DNA from: Bacteroidota bacterium
GTDB taxonomy: Bacteria > Bacteroidota > Ignavibacteria > Ignavibacteriales > Ignavibacteriaceae
Direction: 5' to 3'
Length of the DNA stretch: 64,000 bases
NCBI GenBank assembly: GCA_022564295.1
Contig: JADFLR010000007.1
Location: 89,151-153,150 of the forward strand
Under the pieces are notes generated by a model. It worked only from the letters and a program-made list of their open reading frames with translations. It ran no database searches and was not told the origin of the DNA. Shown here piece by piece: positions 54,645-63,970 of the stretch. The position numbers and the translations under genes are program-made. The stretch's first letter is position 1, and each line of letters begins with the position of its first letter.

Positions 54645-56150
54645 ATGAAATTATTTCTATCAACAGTAATCTTATTTATTGTTATAATTTCACAATGCTT
54701 TGCTCAGTGGTCACACCAGAATTCAGGTACTTCGGAAAGACTTTTATCAAACCATTTTATAAATGAGACTACGGGTTGGGCTGCAGGAAATAATGGGACG
54801 ATTGTAAAAACAACAAACGGGGGTACTGAATGGATTTCACAATCCGTTAACTCTTCCGATAATATACACTCGATTCATTTTGTTAATTCATCAAGTGGTT
54901 GGATAGCTCTGTATGAGTTTATACCAAATAGGCATGGTGAAATAATGCACACTACCGATGGAGGTGAAACCTGGACCTCACAGTTTTCGATAAGTGGGGC
55001 AACATTGCATTCCATTTACTTCGGCGATCCAAGAAACGGCTGGGCAGTCGGCAGCAGCGGTGTAATGTTTAAATCTACAAATGGTGGTCAAAGTTGGAGT
55101 GATATTTCCCCAGTTTCAGGATTCTGGTTGTATTCAGTTTTCTTTATTAATGATCAAGTGGGTTGGATATCAGGTGGACTTCCTAGTCAAATTTTGAAAA
55201 CAACTAATGGTGGAAGTAACTGGATTGCGCAAAGTATTCCAGTCAGCGATAGAATTATGTCAGTCTTTTTTCTTGATTTGCAAAACGGTTGGGCAGTTGG
55301 TGCAGGCGGAAGAATTGTAAAAACTACAAATGGAGGGAATAATTGGGATTTTATTCCATCACCAGTGGTTCAAGAATTAAGAAATATTAGATTTTCTGAT
55401 AATATGAATGGATGGATAGTTGGCTTAGGAGGGGTGATTTTGCATTCACTGGATGGAGGTATTTCCTGGAACGTTCATAACAGCAATACTTCTGAAAATT
55501 TGTTCGGTGTTTCATTTGTAAATAATGTGCAAGGTTGGATAGCGGGGGAGAACGGGACTTTACTTGTAACTAATAATGGTGGGGTACCAGTCGAGTTGGT
55601 TTCATTTACTGCTGATGTTAATGGATATCTGGTAAACCTTAGCTGGATTACTGCAACAGAGTTGAATAATCAAGGATTTGAAATTGAAAGAATAACAACA
55701 AATGACTGGGAAAAAATTGGATTTGTTAAAGGTAATGGAACAACAACTGAAATGCAATATTATTCTTTCACAGATGATATTAGATTAGTTAATAATGTTG
55801 ATAAAATCTATTATCGTTTAAAGCAGATTGATTATGATGGTACATACGAATATTCAAATGAAGTGGCATTTGAAATATCACAGCCGGATTCATATTTACT
55901 AAAACAGAACTATCCAAACCCGTTTAATCCGAGTACAATAATAAGTTGGCAATTGGCAGAGAGTAATTTTGTAACTCTAATGGTTTATGATATTTTGGGA
56001 AATGAAGTAGCATCCCTGATAAACGAAGAAAAATCGGCAGGAAATTATGAAGTTGAATTCAACGCAACAAATCTCTCAAGTGGAATATATTATTATAAAC
56101 TTGTTGCAGGAGATTTTATTGATGTGAAAAAAATGTTATTTCTCAAATAA
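54645..56150 (+). CDS. YCF48-repeat protein with T9SS type A sorting domain
   Basis: 501 residues from ATG 54645 (a GTG at 54636 adds three residues). Signal peptide 1-22 (ends FAQ), about six YCF48/BNR-like blades with GWAxGxxGxIxKTTNGGxxW pattern (about 25-310), a beta linker domain (about 315-410), then the C-terminal sorting domain from about 420: YLLKQNYPNPFNPST, VYDILGNEVASL, and LSSGIYYYKL. So it should be exported, moved through the type IX system and held or released at the surface. It converges on the GT gene with an 8-bp overlap of the coding ends. Confidence 0.93.
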   Translation: MKLFLSTVILFIVIISQCFAQWSHQNSGTSERLLSNHFINETTGWAAGNNGTIVKTTNGGTEWISQSVNSSDNIHSIHFVNSSSGWIALYEFIPNRHGEIMHTTDGGETWTSQFSISGATLHSIYFGDPRNGWAVGSSGVMFKSTNGGQSWSDISPVSGFWLYSVFFINDQVGWISGGLPSQILKTTNGGSNWIAQSIPVSDRIMSVFFLDLQNGWAVGAGGRIVKTTNGGNNWDFIPSPVVQELRNIRFSDNMNGWIVGLGGVILHSLDGGISWNVHNSNTSENLFGVSFVNNVQGWIAGENGTLLVTNNGGVPVELVSFTADVNGYLVNLSWITATELNNQGFEIERITTNDWEKIGFVKGNGTTTEMQYYSFTDDIRLVNNVDKIYYRLKQIDYDGTYEYSNEVAFEISQPDSYLLKQNYPNPFNPSTIISWQLAESNFVTLMVYDILGNEVASLINEEKSAGNYEVEFNATNLSSGIYYYKLVAGDFIDVKKMLFLK

Positions 56151-57402
56151 CATTCAAAATTTTACTTAGTTCTTCGCTAATACTTTTGCGGTCAAACCTC
56201 ACTACATACGAAGGATCGGCTTTGAGATTTTTATAATTAGTAAAAAATTCTTTCCCTGATTCATCGTAATTAAACATCATTCCTGCATTTGAATTTTCAA
56301 GTATTTGTTTGACTTCTTCGTTGTTATTGCCAAAAGCTATTATTGGGTTACCGGTTCTCAAATATTCAAAAAGCTTGCCGGGAACATGCCTCGGTTCACT
56401 TGCGCAGACGAGAAGGAAATCCGCTTCACTTATATTCTTCAGCATTTCAATGTAAGGTAAAAATCCGCAATATTCAGTAATTTCATTTAACTCCTCTTCG
56501 GTTATACTATTTTTAATTTCGAGATCCACAGTCCCGATGAATTTTATACGGATTTTATTTCCTCTCTCATTTTCTTTTTTTATTTGCTTCCATAAGTTTG
56601 TAGGGTTTTGAAATGAAAAAATATTACCAGCATGTAGTAGAACTTTTTCGTCTTTCTGTTCTTTTTTAACTATTATCCTTTCAAAATCCTCTTCGTTGTA
56701 ACCCCAGTAAAGTAAGTTGGATTTACCTTCGATAAAATTGTACTTATTAATGTAATCGTTTTGCATAGTTTTGGTAACGAACACTATCGCCTTCGCATTT
56801 TGTAATACAGTTTTCTCTAGATGATTATCAATGCTTAAGGTGATTTTATTCCGTTTAAAATCTTTGTAGTAAATTATATCAACCCATGGATCAATAAATA
56901 CAGGTACATGCGGAATGTTAAATCTTTTGCTAATCTTCTTACCGATTAAATGAGTTGAGTGCGGCGGTCCAACAGAAATGATTGCATCAAATTTTTCATC
57001 TTTAATTAATTTTCGTGCTGCTTTTACCGCAGGAAAGTACCATCCAACTCTTGCATCGGGAATGAACAAATTCATTCTTATCCAGATGGAAATTCTGTGC
57101 GATAAACTTCTGTTTGATTTTGAAATCGTTTCGGAAGCAACAAGCTGATCATCTTCTTTTTTGCCTGTGAACTTTTTATAAATGTTAAATGGTTCATAAG
57201 ATTTTGTCCTGATTACCTTTAGTTCAGGTGATATATCTTCCGACAACGTTTCATCCTGCTGAGAGAATGTATCTTCTTCAACAGTTAGCACAGATGTCTG
57301 CCAACCATATTTTGGAAGATACTTCACAATCTTGAGAGGCCAGTGCAATGAAGCTTTACCTGATGGAGGCCAATAGTATGTTACAAATAAAACTTTTTTC
57401 AT
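56143..57402 (-). CDS. Glycosyltransferase, group 1 / GT4-like
   Basis: 419 residues. Start VLFVTYYWPPSGKASLHWPLKIVKYL (GT-B N-domain for sugar-nucleotide-type transferases); C-domain KVLLHAGNIF, and EPRHVPGKLFEYLRTGNPIIAFG with the conserved EYL segment. Substrate unknown. Its start lies 6 bp after the end of the TehB-like gene. Confidence 0.88.
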   Translation of the reverse strand: MKKVLFVTYYWPPSGKASLHWPLKIVKYLPKYGWQTSVLTVEEDTFSQQDETLSEDISPELKVIRTKSYEPFNIYKKFTGKKEDDQLVASETISKSNRSLSHRISIWIRMNLFIPDARVGWYFPAVKAARKLIKDEKFDAIISVGPPHSTHLIGKKISKRFNIPHVPVFIDPWVDIIYYKDFKRNKITLSIDNHLEKTVLQNAKAIVFVTKTMQNDYINKYNFIEGKSNLLYWGYNEEDFERIIVKKEQKDEKVLLHAGNIFSFQNPTNLWKQIKKENERGNKIRIKFIGTVDLEIKNSITEEELNEITEYCGFLPYIEMLKNISEADFLLVCASEPRHVPGKLFEYLRTGNPIIAFGNNNEEVKQILENSNAGMMFNYDESGKEFFTNYKNLKADPSYVVRFDRKSISEELSKILNVI

Positions 57403-57408
57403 TTCAAC

Positions 57409-58032
57409 TTATGGTTTAACAGCAATTAATCTGAGCACTACAGCTTCACCCTTGTGATGTTCACTTTCATTCAGGGTTATTATTTTCTTTTCCAACGAAA
57501 TGATTTTCATTTTACTAAAATCATCTTGTAATTCTTCTTTGGAGTAAAGCATATCGATATTTTGTGGTCCGCCTGAATTTTTTCCTAATTGTTTCTTTTC
57601 ATAAACTTCGAGGATCAATGTGCCTCCGGGTATTAGTGAATCTACAACTTTTGAATGAACATCACTTCTGATCTTTGGATTTAGATGCAGGAAAATTATT
57701 GCAGCTGCATCGTAATAATTTGATTTGGGTTTATATTCTGAAAGATCAGTGATTTCATAATTAATTCTCACAGAATTTTCTTCAGCTAATTTTAATGCTT
57801 TCTCTTTTGCAATTATGCTAAAATCAACCGCATCAATATTCCAACCTTTAACTGCGGCATAAACTGCATTTCTTCCATCACCTTCTCCTAACAATAAAAT
57901 ATTTCCGGTTTTAAGTTTATCTAATTCATCTTTGAAAAAAATATTTGGTTCAGTGCCATATACAAACTCGATGGAAGAATATCTTTCATCCCAAAATTCG
58001 CCGCCGAATTTATTCATTGATTTATCTATCAT
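57409..58032 (-). CDS. TehB-like class I SAM methyltransferase
   Basis: 207 residues: FWDERYSSIEFVYGTEPN, then motif I NILLLGEGDGRNAVYAA, and motif IV AAIIFLHL. FW-RY-x-YG-TEPN opening is a hallmark of the TehB/thiopurine-type group. It could methylate a metalloid, thiol or sugar. It is divergent from the PKS operon across 87 bp. Confidence 0.82.
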   Translation of the reverse strand: MIDKSMNKFGGEFWDERYSSIEFVYGTEPNIFFKDELDKLKTGNILLLGEGDGRNAVYAAVKGWNIDAVDFSIIAKEKALKLAEENSVRINYEITDLSEYKPKSNYYDAAAIIFLHLNPKIRSDVHSKVVDSLIPGGTLILEVYEKKQLGKNSGGPQNIDMLYSKEELQDDFSKMKIISLEKKIITLNESEHHKGEAVVLRLIAVKP

Positions 58033-58119
58033 ATTTTATGATTATGATAACAAATTTATAAATATTAAAATCTATATTGAAGTTTGGATATTTAACTTCA
58101 GCATTTTGAAAGGAATATA

Positions 58120-59217
58120 ATGTTAATCGATATTGCAACAGCATCTCCACCGTTTGAAGTAGAGCAATCTAAAGCTGCCGAAGAACTGAAAAACAGAATG
58201 GGCAAAGGGGGAGCAACATCAAGATTGATCGATATGGCTGCAAGGTATTCTGGAATTGATAAACGTTACATAGTAGTGCCAGATGCTGAAGCGGAGAATA
58301 ACAATAAGTTTTTTACGAACGCTGATGGGAAACATTTTAATCCCGATACAAAATCGAGAATGGATTTATATGAAGAATGGTCGGTTAAACTAACAAGTGA
58401 AGCAGTTGAAAAATTATTGACTGAAAATAAAATTAATCCTGATGATATTAATCGGTTGATAACAATATCCTGCACGGGATTTTTTGCTCCGGGAATTGAT
58501 TATTATCTTATCAATCGTTTTAATTTTCCTAAATCAATAAAACGAACGCACATAGGTTTTATGGGATGTGCTGCTGCTTTGGTAGGTGTGAATTCTGTTT
58601 GGGAAGCACTTAGTTTACAAGATGAAAATCCTTCAACAACCTTGCTTGTTACTGTTGAAATATGCAGTCTTCATCTTCAAACAAAAGCAACGAGAGATAA
58701 TATTCTTGCAAACATGATTTTTGCAGATGGTGCTGCCGCAGGAATTTTCACAAATAAAAGCAACGACGGTGCTGAACCGTTATTAAAAATAATTTCTGCA
58801 CATTCCATTTTATTTGAAAACTCTGCAGAATTTATGGGATGGAAGATTGGCAATTTTGGATTTGAAATGATGCTCTCATCAGAGTTGCCGAAGATAATTT
58901 TAGAAACAGCTGCACCGAATGTAATTAATATTCTAAATAAGGAAGGTGTTGATAAAAATGATATTAAACACTGGGCATTGCATCCCGGCGGAAGGGCAAT
59001 TCTTGATTCACTTCAAAAGGGTTTGCAATTGAGTGATGAACAACTGATCCCTTCGCGTGAAGTGTTACGCAATTACGGAAACATGTCTTCTGCATCCATT
59101 CTTTTTGTGCTGAAAGAAATTATACACAACAGAAAATTGAACAAAGGAGAATATTGTTGTGCAATAGCATTCGGTCCGGGGCTTACAATGGAAGTTGTTT
59201 TATTTAAGGCGGTGTGA
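58120..59217 (+). CDS. Type III polyketide synthase (chalcone/stilbene synthase family)
   Basis: 365 residues. Catalytic triad Cys150 (GFMGCAAAL), His288 (WALHPGG) and Asn321 (YGNMSSA); C-terminal loop AFGPGLTMEVV. The active-site Cys sits in GCAAAL rather than GCFAGG of plant enzymes. It extends a CoA-bound starter with malonyl units to make pyrones, resorcinols or phloroglucinols. Its two downstream neighbours are overlapping and should tailor the product. Ribosome site AAAGGAA. Confidence 0.95.
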   Translation: MLIDIATASPPFEVEQSKAAEELKNRMGKGGATSRLIDMAARYSGIDKRYIVVPDAEAENNNKFFTNADGKHFNPDTKSRMDLYEEWSVKLTSEAVEKLLTENKINPDDINRLITISCTGFFAPGIDYYLINRFNFPKSIKRTHIGFMGCAAALVGVNSVWEALSLQDENPSTTLLVTVEICSLHLQTKATRDNILANMIFADGAAAGIFTNKSNDGAEPLLKIISAHSILFENSAEFMGWKIGNFGFEMMLSSELPKIILETAAPNVINILNKEGVDKNDIKHWALHPGGRAILDSLQKGLQLSDEQLIPSREVLRNYGNMSSASILFVLKEIIHNRKLNKGEYCCAIAFGPGLTMEVVLFKAV

Positions 59218-59900
59218 TGTTTATTAAACGGAGCTACGAGAAAGAGATAATGGATGATTTTTCAATTACGGATTCCCGGATTGATAGTGCATTAAATGAA
59301 TTGAAATTGGTTAACAGATTTTTGGGCGGTGTAAGTACTTCAAAAACTGGGTTTGATATCTTATTTAATAACAGCTACTATGAAACGATTACAGTGTTGG
59401 ATATTGGCTCAGGTTCTTCAGATATTTTTCAAAGCCTTATTAACAAACTTCCGAACCTAAAAATTTTTTCGCTCGATAGAAATAAAAAAATTTGTAAAGT
59501 TATAAAAAATGAAAACACAGGGTATCCAATTTTTGGCGATGCTATCGCACTCCCGGTAAAAGAAGAATCAATATCAGTTGTGCACGCTTCATTATTTCTA
59601 CATCACTTTAAAAAAGATGAAATAAAAAAAATAATCAAATCGTCTCTTGCTATAGCTGAGAAGGGAATGATAATAAATGACCTGAGACGTTCAGTTTGGG
59701 CATTGATTGGAATAAAAACATTAATCTATCTTTTTTCCAAAAGCGTAATGGTAAAAAACGATGCGCCGCTATCTGTAAAACGAGGATTTATAAAATCGGA
59801 ATTAATTAATTTGCTGGAAGAATTAAAGATCACTAACTATAAAATAAAACGTAAATGGGCATTTCGCTGGTTGATTGTTATTCCGAGGAATTACTTATGA
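59217..59900 (+). CDS. SAM methyltransferase, second gene of the PKS operon
   Basis: 227 residues from the ATG sharing TGATG with the PKS stop (a GTG at 59214 would add one residue). Motif I is TVLDIGSGSSDIF; the post-I acid is LDRN; motif IV is VVHASLFLHHF. C-terminal helices hold FRWLIV and a Trp-rich end. In PKS operons of this kind such an enzyme probably methylates the phenolic or quinone product. ATGA overlap with the FAD gene. Confidence 0.88.
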   Translation: MFIKRSYEKEIMDDFSITDSRIDSALNELKLVNRFLGGVSTSKTGFDILFNNSYYETITVLDIGSGSSDIFQSLINKLPNLKIFSLDRNKKICKVIKNENTGYPIFGDAIALPVKEESISVVHASLFLHHFKKDEIKKIIKSSLAIAEKGMIINDLRRSVWALIGIKTLIYLFSKSVMVKNDAPLSVKRGFIKSELINLLEELKITNYKIKRKWAFRWLIVIPRNYL

Positions 59901-61054
59901 GTTTAAAAGATCATTACGATGTTGCAATAATAGGTGGAGGGCCGGCGGGTTCAATGGCGGCAATTTATCTCTCCAGGTTTGGGTTGGATGTTTGTCTTAT
60001 TGAAAAGAAAAAATTTCCACGTGATGTATTATGCGGAGAGTTTTTATCCGAAGAGGTAACTGCACTACTTAAAGAGTTAAAATTATTTGATGAATTTCTC
60101 GCATTGAATCCGGTGTTAATTTCCAGGTTCAAATCTGTTAATGAATCGGGAACTGAAATACGTTCTAATCTATCTTTCCCTGCATATGCTCTGAAGAGGT
60201 CTTTATTTGATAATTTTTTGTTAAACGCAGCAATTAGTTTTGGTGTAAAAGTTTATCAACCCGCCGAAGCTGATTTTATAAGAAGAGAAGAAGATAAATT
60301 TTTAGTGGGGATAATCAAACAAAATAATAAAGAAGATTTCCTGGTTGTGGTGAAGAATGTTATTGCTGCTTATGGTAAACAGAATAGTTTTGATAAAAAA
60401 CTAAAAAGAAATTTCATTACTTCATCAAGCAGTTTGAATGGTATTAAATTCCACATCCCTAACAGCAGCATTAAAAATTATCCGGCTGATGAAATAAGTA
60501 TTTATACTGCCGAAGATATTTACTGTGGATTGAATACCATCTCAGAAATCGAAACCACTTTATGCGCCCTTGAAAAAAGAACAAACGGCGGATCATCCCC
60601 GCGCAAAAGGATATTAAAACTACTCGAATCAAATAAAAAATTTGGAGACTTATTTGAACCAGGTTTCGAAAACACGTTAAACGACCTTCCGATATTCGGA
60701 GCAGGGAATATTTATTTTGGTAGAAGGAAAATAGTTGAAGATCACATAATTATGATTGGTGATGCAGCGGGAGTTATTGCTCCGTTAGCCGGTGATGGAA
60801 TTGGTATGGCATTTCAATCTGCCAAACTGATTTCATCTTTATTATCAGATTATAATAAAGGGAAATACTCCGGAGATCAATTGGAGAAGACTTATGTAAT
60901 GGAATGGAATAAGCTTTTTCTTAGAAGGATAAGATTTGCACTGTTTGTACAGAATTTAGTTTTAAAAAGAGTAACGAATAGTATTTCTTATTCGTTTTCC
61001 AATTTCTTCCCATCTATATTGCCGGTTTTAATAAAGGCAACCCGCAGCGTATAA
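59897..61054 (+). CDS. FAD-dependent oxidoreductase of the geranylgeranyl reductase/UbiH-like group
   Basis: 385 residues from ATG 59897, with ribosome site GAGGAA six bases before it; an ATG at 59855 would extend it by 14 residues inside the methyltransferase gene. FAD dinucleotide fold GGGPAG (13-18), acidic Glu at the end of strand 2 (LIEKKKFPRD), CGEFLSEEV, and the second FAD motif IGDAAGVIAPLAGDGIGMA. In this context it may hydroxylate the aromatic ring or reduce the product. Order PKS-MT-FAD enzyme is frequent in Bacteroidota. Confidence 0.9.
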   Translation: MSLKDHYDVAIIGGGPAGSMAAIYLSRFGLDVCLIEKKKFPRDVLCGEFLSEEVTALLKELKLFDEFLALNPVLISRFKSVNESGTEIRSNLSFPAYALKRSLFDNFLLNAAISFGVKVYQPAEADFIRREEDKFLVGIIKQNNKEDFLVVVKNVIAAYGKQNSFDKKLKRNFITSSSSLNGIKFHIPNSSIKNYPADEISIYTAEDIYCGLNTISEIETTLCALEKRTNGGSSPRKRILKLLESNKKFGDLFEPGFENTLNDLPIFGAGNIYFGRRKIVEDHIIMIGDAAGVIAPLAGDGIGMAFQSAKLISSLLSDYNKGKYSGDQLEKTYVMEWNKLFLRRIRFALFVQNLVLKRVTNSISYSFSNFFPSILPVLIKATRSV

Positions 61055-61131
61055 CAACATTCCATATACTTATTGTTTCTGTTTATATTTGAGTATTAAA
61101 ATTCATTTTATTTGTTAAGCGTAGAATAGTC

Positions 61132-61494
61132 TTGAATAATCTTGAAAAATTTATTGTAGTTGGCGATAGAGTTTTAATCCAGCCCCGGGCAGACTCTGAA
61201 AAAACGAGCAGCGGCTTGTACTTGCCTGCCGGTGTTAAAGAAAAAGAAAAAGTTCAAAGCGGGTACATTTTGAAAGTTGGTCCCGGTTATGCTACATCTT
61301 CGCAGGAAGATGATGAACCCTGGAAAGAATCTTCCGAACAGGTGAAATACATTCCTCTGCAAGCAAAAGAAGGAGACTTAGCTATCTTTTTAAGAAAAGA
61401 AGCTGTGGAAATAGAATTTGATGGGGACAAGTATTTAATAATTCCTCAAACAGCAGTATTATTACTCATTAGGGAGGATGATTTACGAGTGTAA
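61132..61494 (+). CDS. GroES/Cpn10-like co-chaperonin
   Basis: 120 residues from a TTG. VGDRVLIQPRADSEKTSSGLYLPAGVKEK is the Cpn10 opening; VGPG, KEGDLAIFLRKEAVEIEFDGDKYLIIP and ending LLLI match. The mobile loop is present (TSSGLYLP), but the body has an insertion (WKESSEQVKYIPLQAK). No groEL follows, so this is a lone GroES-type paralogue. It is 77 bp after the FAD gene. Confidence 0.9.
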   Translation: MNNLEKFIVVGDRVLIQPRADSEKTSSGLYLPAGVKEKEKVQSGYILKVGPGYATSSQEDDEPWKESSEQVKYIPLQAKEGDLAIFLRKEAVEIEFDGDKYLIIPQTAVLLLIREDDLRV

Positions 61495-61582
61495 ATCCTT
61501 CAATATTACTAAAAAGCATATTGTTTTTCTATAAGAACATTCCCTGTTGTATGATGATTATTAAAAAAACAAGCAACAATAC

Positions 61583-61738
61583 CTATCTAACCAAAAGCAT
61601 AATTATCGCAAAAAAGATTGAAAGGGAAATCGTGATTTTTATAATGCTTAAAAATGTTAATCGCTTGTTCCCGATTCTCCCGGCAAATCTTGTAAGATCG
61701 TAAGTGATGATCTTATTTTTAGTGCTTATAGATTCCAT
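61583..61738 (-). CDS. Small membrane protein, 51 residues
   Basis: ATG at 61738 has a GAGG ribosome site six bases upstream. The protein has a charged start with RIGNKR (about 21-26) and one hydrophobic helix at about 29-50 (FLSI...ISLSIFFAIIMLLV). It does not resemble a shadow of another gene, since the 61495-61947 gap holds no other frame. Function unknown; no promoter recognised in the sequence ahead of it. Confidence 0.55.
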   Translation of the reverse strand: MESISTKNKIITYDLTRFAGRIGNKRLTFLSIIKITISLSIFFAIIMLLVR

Positions 61739-61947
61739 TCTTAACCTCAACGTTTTATATCGATTATAATTCTCTCGGCCTTTAATAATGAAGCATAGAA
61801 CTACTATTATGGAAAATTAATCGGAACGAGAATTTCTAAATGATGATTTCAAAACTGCTCGTTCCTGGAGAATAGAAGATGGTGGTTGAGACAAGAACAA
61901 CTTCTAAATTAATTTTCATAAACAATCTTAATGTTTAATGTTCTCTA

Positions 61948-62958
61948 TTACTCCCACCAGGTTAGAATTTCAAACCTTGATGATTTTAAGTTTATTTGGG
62001 CATTAATAATTGCCTGGCTGCTATAATAAATCCCAGTGGTTCCGGTAGACTTGAAATCCACTGTACTACCAACTAATACCATAGAGCCATAAATACCTCC
62101 ATTTCCAACGAAGGTAGTTACAATAGAAGATTTGCCATATACTATTATCATTCCGTAGTATGTAAACTGACCACTCATAGTTATATCCCCATCAATAATC
62201 ATTATACCACTGCCGGTAGCTGTACTTGAAAAATGAACATTTCCATTTACATAGGTAATGATTGGATCGGTAAAAGTACCAAGCACGGTTCCTGACCCGT
62301 ATGTGCCGTCTCCAATGGTAGTATCTTGTGCAAAAATTAAATTCTGGGTTACCTCATCCCAATCAGTATTATCTGTTACAGTGTGAACGCTGGGGTCTCC
62401 GCCTAATCCCTCGATGCTTTTCGATATTTTTGGTACTAATTCGTTAACCACATATGAACTATCTGCAGGATCATCAACTGCGATTCCAGGTACAGCAGGT
62501 TCTGGTCCCGGAGAATCATCTATATTTCTATCATTCCCATCGATTTCCAAATTGCCTTGTAATTTCACTTTGAGTGTATCCGTTGAAATATACATCGCTC
62601 CATTAACCGGTGGCATAATTGCAGCTTCTCTTCTTGCTGTTACAATTACCTGATGATTAGTATTTCCGAAATGACCGGTTGATGTGACGGTCATTAATGA
62701 ATCCGGACCGGTTATCGACAGGTCATATTCTCCATCCATCAAACCAATATTAGAGAATGTACCGGTTAGAGTTTTATTTCTCCTCAATTTTTCTAAATAT
62801 ATCTCAACACCGGAGTTAGCAATAAGTCTTGCTTGAGTTAATTCGTAGTAATCTACTGTTGTTTTTAATCCTTGCTTAGAATTAGCATTCAGTTTCAATA
62901 TAAGAAATGCAGTAATTACAGAAACTCCTAAAACTATTATAATTATTCCTCTACCCAT
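61948..62958 (-). CDS. PilX-like pilin-related protein, tandem copy A
   Basis: 336 residues. N-terminal membrane helix (about 3-23, IIIIVLGVSVITAFLILKL) follows MGRG, and then YYELTQARLIANSGVEIYL is the PilX N-terminal pattern. The rest is beta-rich with Gly/Ser/Thr repeats and a central IDGNDRNID-type insert, and it ends SRFEILTWWE. It is a likely pilus or surface-fibre component, or assembly factor. Its ATG follows the stop of copy B after one base. Confidence 0.75.
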   Translation of the reverse strand: MGRGIIIIVLGVSVITAFLILKLNANSKQGLKTTVDYYELTQARLIANSGVEIYLEKLRRNKTLTGTFSNIGLMDGEYDLSITGPDSLMTVTSTGHFGNTNHQVIVTARREAAIMPPVNGAMYISTDTLKVKLQGNLEIDGNDRNIDDSPGPEPAVPGIAVDDPADSSYVVNELVPKISKSIEGLGGDPSVHTVTDNTDWDEVTQNLIFAQDTTIGDGTYGSGTVLGTFTDPIITYVNGNVHFSSTATGSGIMIIDGDITMSGQFTYYGMIIVYGKSSIVTTFVGNGGIYGSMVLVGSTVDFKSTGTTGIYYSSQAIINAQINLKSSRFEILTWWE

Positions 62959-62959
62959 T

Positions 62960-63970
62960 TTACTCCCACCAACTTAGTATTTCAAATCTTGATGATTTCA
63001 AGTTTACTTGTGCATTTGAAATTGCCTGGCTGCTGTAAAAGAATGAAGCGTTTCCTGTAGCTTTTATATCAACGTTATCTCCAACCAATGCTGTTGAACC
63101 GTAAATACCTCCGTTTCCGACAATATTGATTGTTATTGAGGATTTACCATAAACTATTAACATGCCATAGTATGTAAATTGTCCACTGAATGTAACGTTA
63201 CCATTTATAATCAATATCCCGCTACCGGTAGCTGTTCCGGAAAAATCAACATCACCGGTTACATATGTAATTTTTGGTTCAGCAAAAGTTCCTAATACCG
63301 TTCCAGTGGTGTAAGTTCCGGTAGGCAACGTGTAATCAGCAGAAAAAATTAGATTTTCTGCTACTTCCTTCCAGTTTGTAGTGTCACCAACAGTTTGTAC
63401 ACTTGGAGAACCACCCAATCCTTCTATATCATTTGCGATTTGTGGTTTCAGATTGTTAATTACATAAGCACTATCCCCCGAATCATCAACTGCAATACCT
63501 GGCATTGGCGATTCTGAACCCGGAGAGCCATCTATATTCCTGTCATTTCCATCAATATCCAAATTACCTTGCAGCTTCACTGTGAGCGTATCAGATGAAA
63601 TATACATAGCTCCGTTAACTGGCGGTAAAACTGCAGGTTCTCTAATTGCTGTTACAATTACCTGATGATTAGTATTTCCGAAATGACCGGTTGATGTGAT
63701 GGTCATTTGTGAATCCGGACCGGTTATCGAAATCTCATATTCTCCATCCATCAAACCAATATCTGAGAAGCTGCCATTGAGGGTTTTATCTCTTCGCAGT
63801 TTTTCCAGATATACTTCCACACCAGAGTTAGCAATAAGTCTTGCTTGAGTTAATTCGTAGTAATCTACTGTTGTATTTAATCCTTGCTTAGAATTAGCAT
63901 TTAGTTTCAAAATAAGAAATGCAGTAATTACAGAAATCCCTAAAACCGTTATAAGTATTCCTCTACCCAT
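62960..63970 (-). CDS. PilX-like pilin-related protein, tandem copy B
   Basis: 336 residues, same plan as copy A and clearly homologous along all its length, with the same ends (MGRGI..., SWWE). The N-terminal third is nearly the same; the middle (about 145-235) is the most diverged. Preceded by a GAGGAA ribosome site. Copy B comes first in transcription; more copies could lie beyond the window. Confidence 0.75.
   Translation of the reverse strand: MGRGILITVLGISVITAFLILKLNANSKQGLNTTVDYYELTQARLIANSGVEVYLEKLRRDKTLNGSFSDIGLMDGEYEISITGPDSQMTITSTGHFGNTNHQVIVTAIREPAVLPPVNGAMYISSDTLTVKLQGNLDIDGNDRNIDGSPGSESPMPGIAVDDSGDSAYVINNLKPQIANDIEGLGGSPSVQTVGDTTNWKEVAENLIFSADYTLPTGTYTTGTVLGTFAEPKITYVTGDVDFSGTATGSGILIINGNVTFSGQFTYYGMLIVYGKSSITINIVGNGGIYGSTALVGDNVDIKATGNASFFYSSQAISNAQVNLKSSRFEILSWWE

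Noticed and set aside
56143..56150. 8-bp overlap of the convergent T9SS and GT coding ends as a regulatory device
   Set aside because: Such overlaps are ordinary in compact genomes; nothing else supports a special role.
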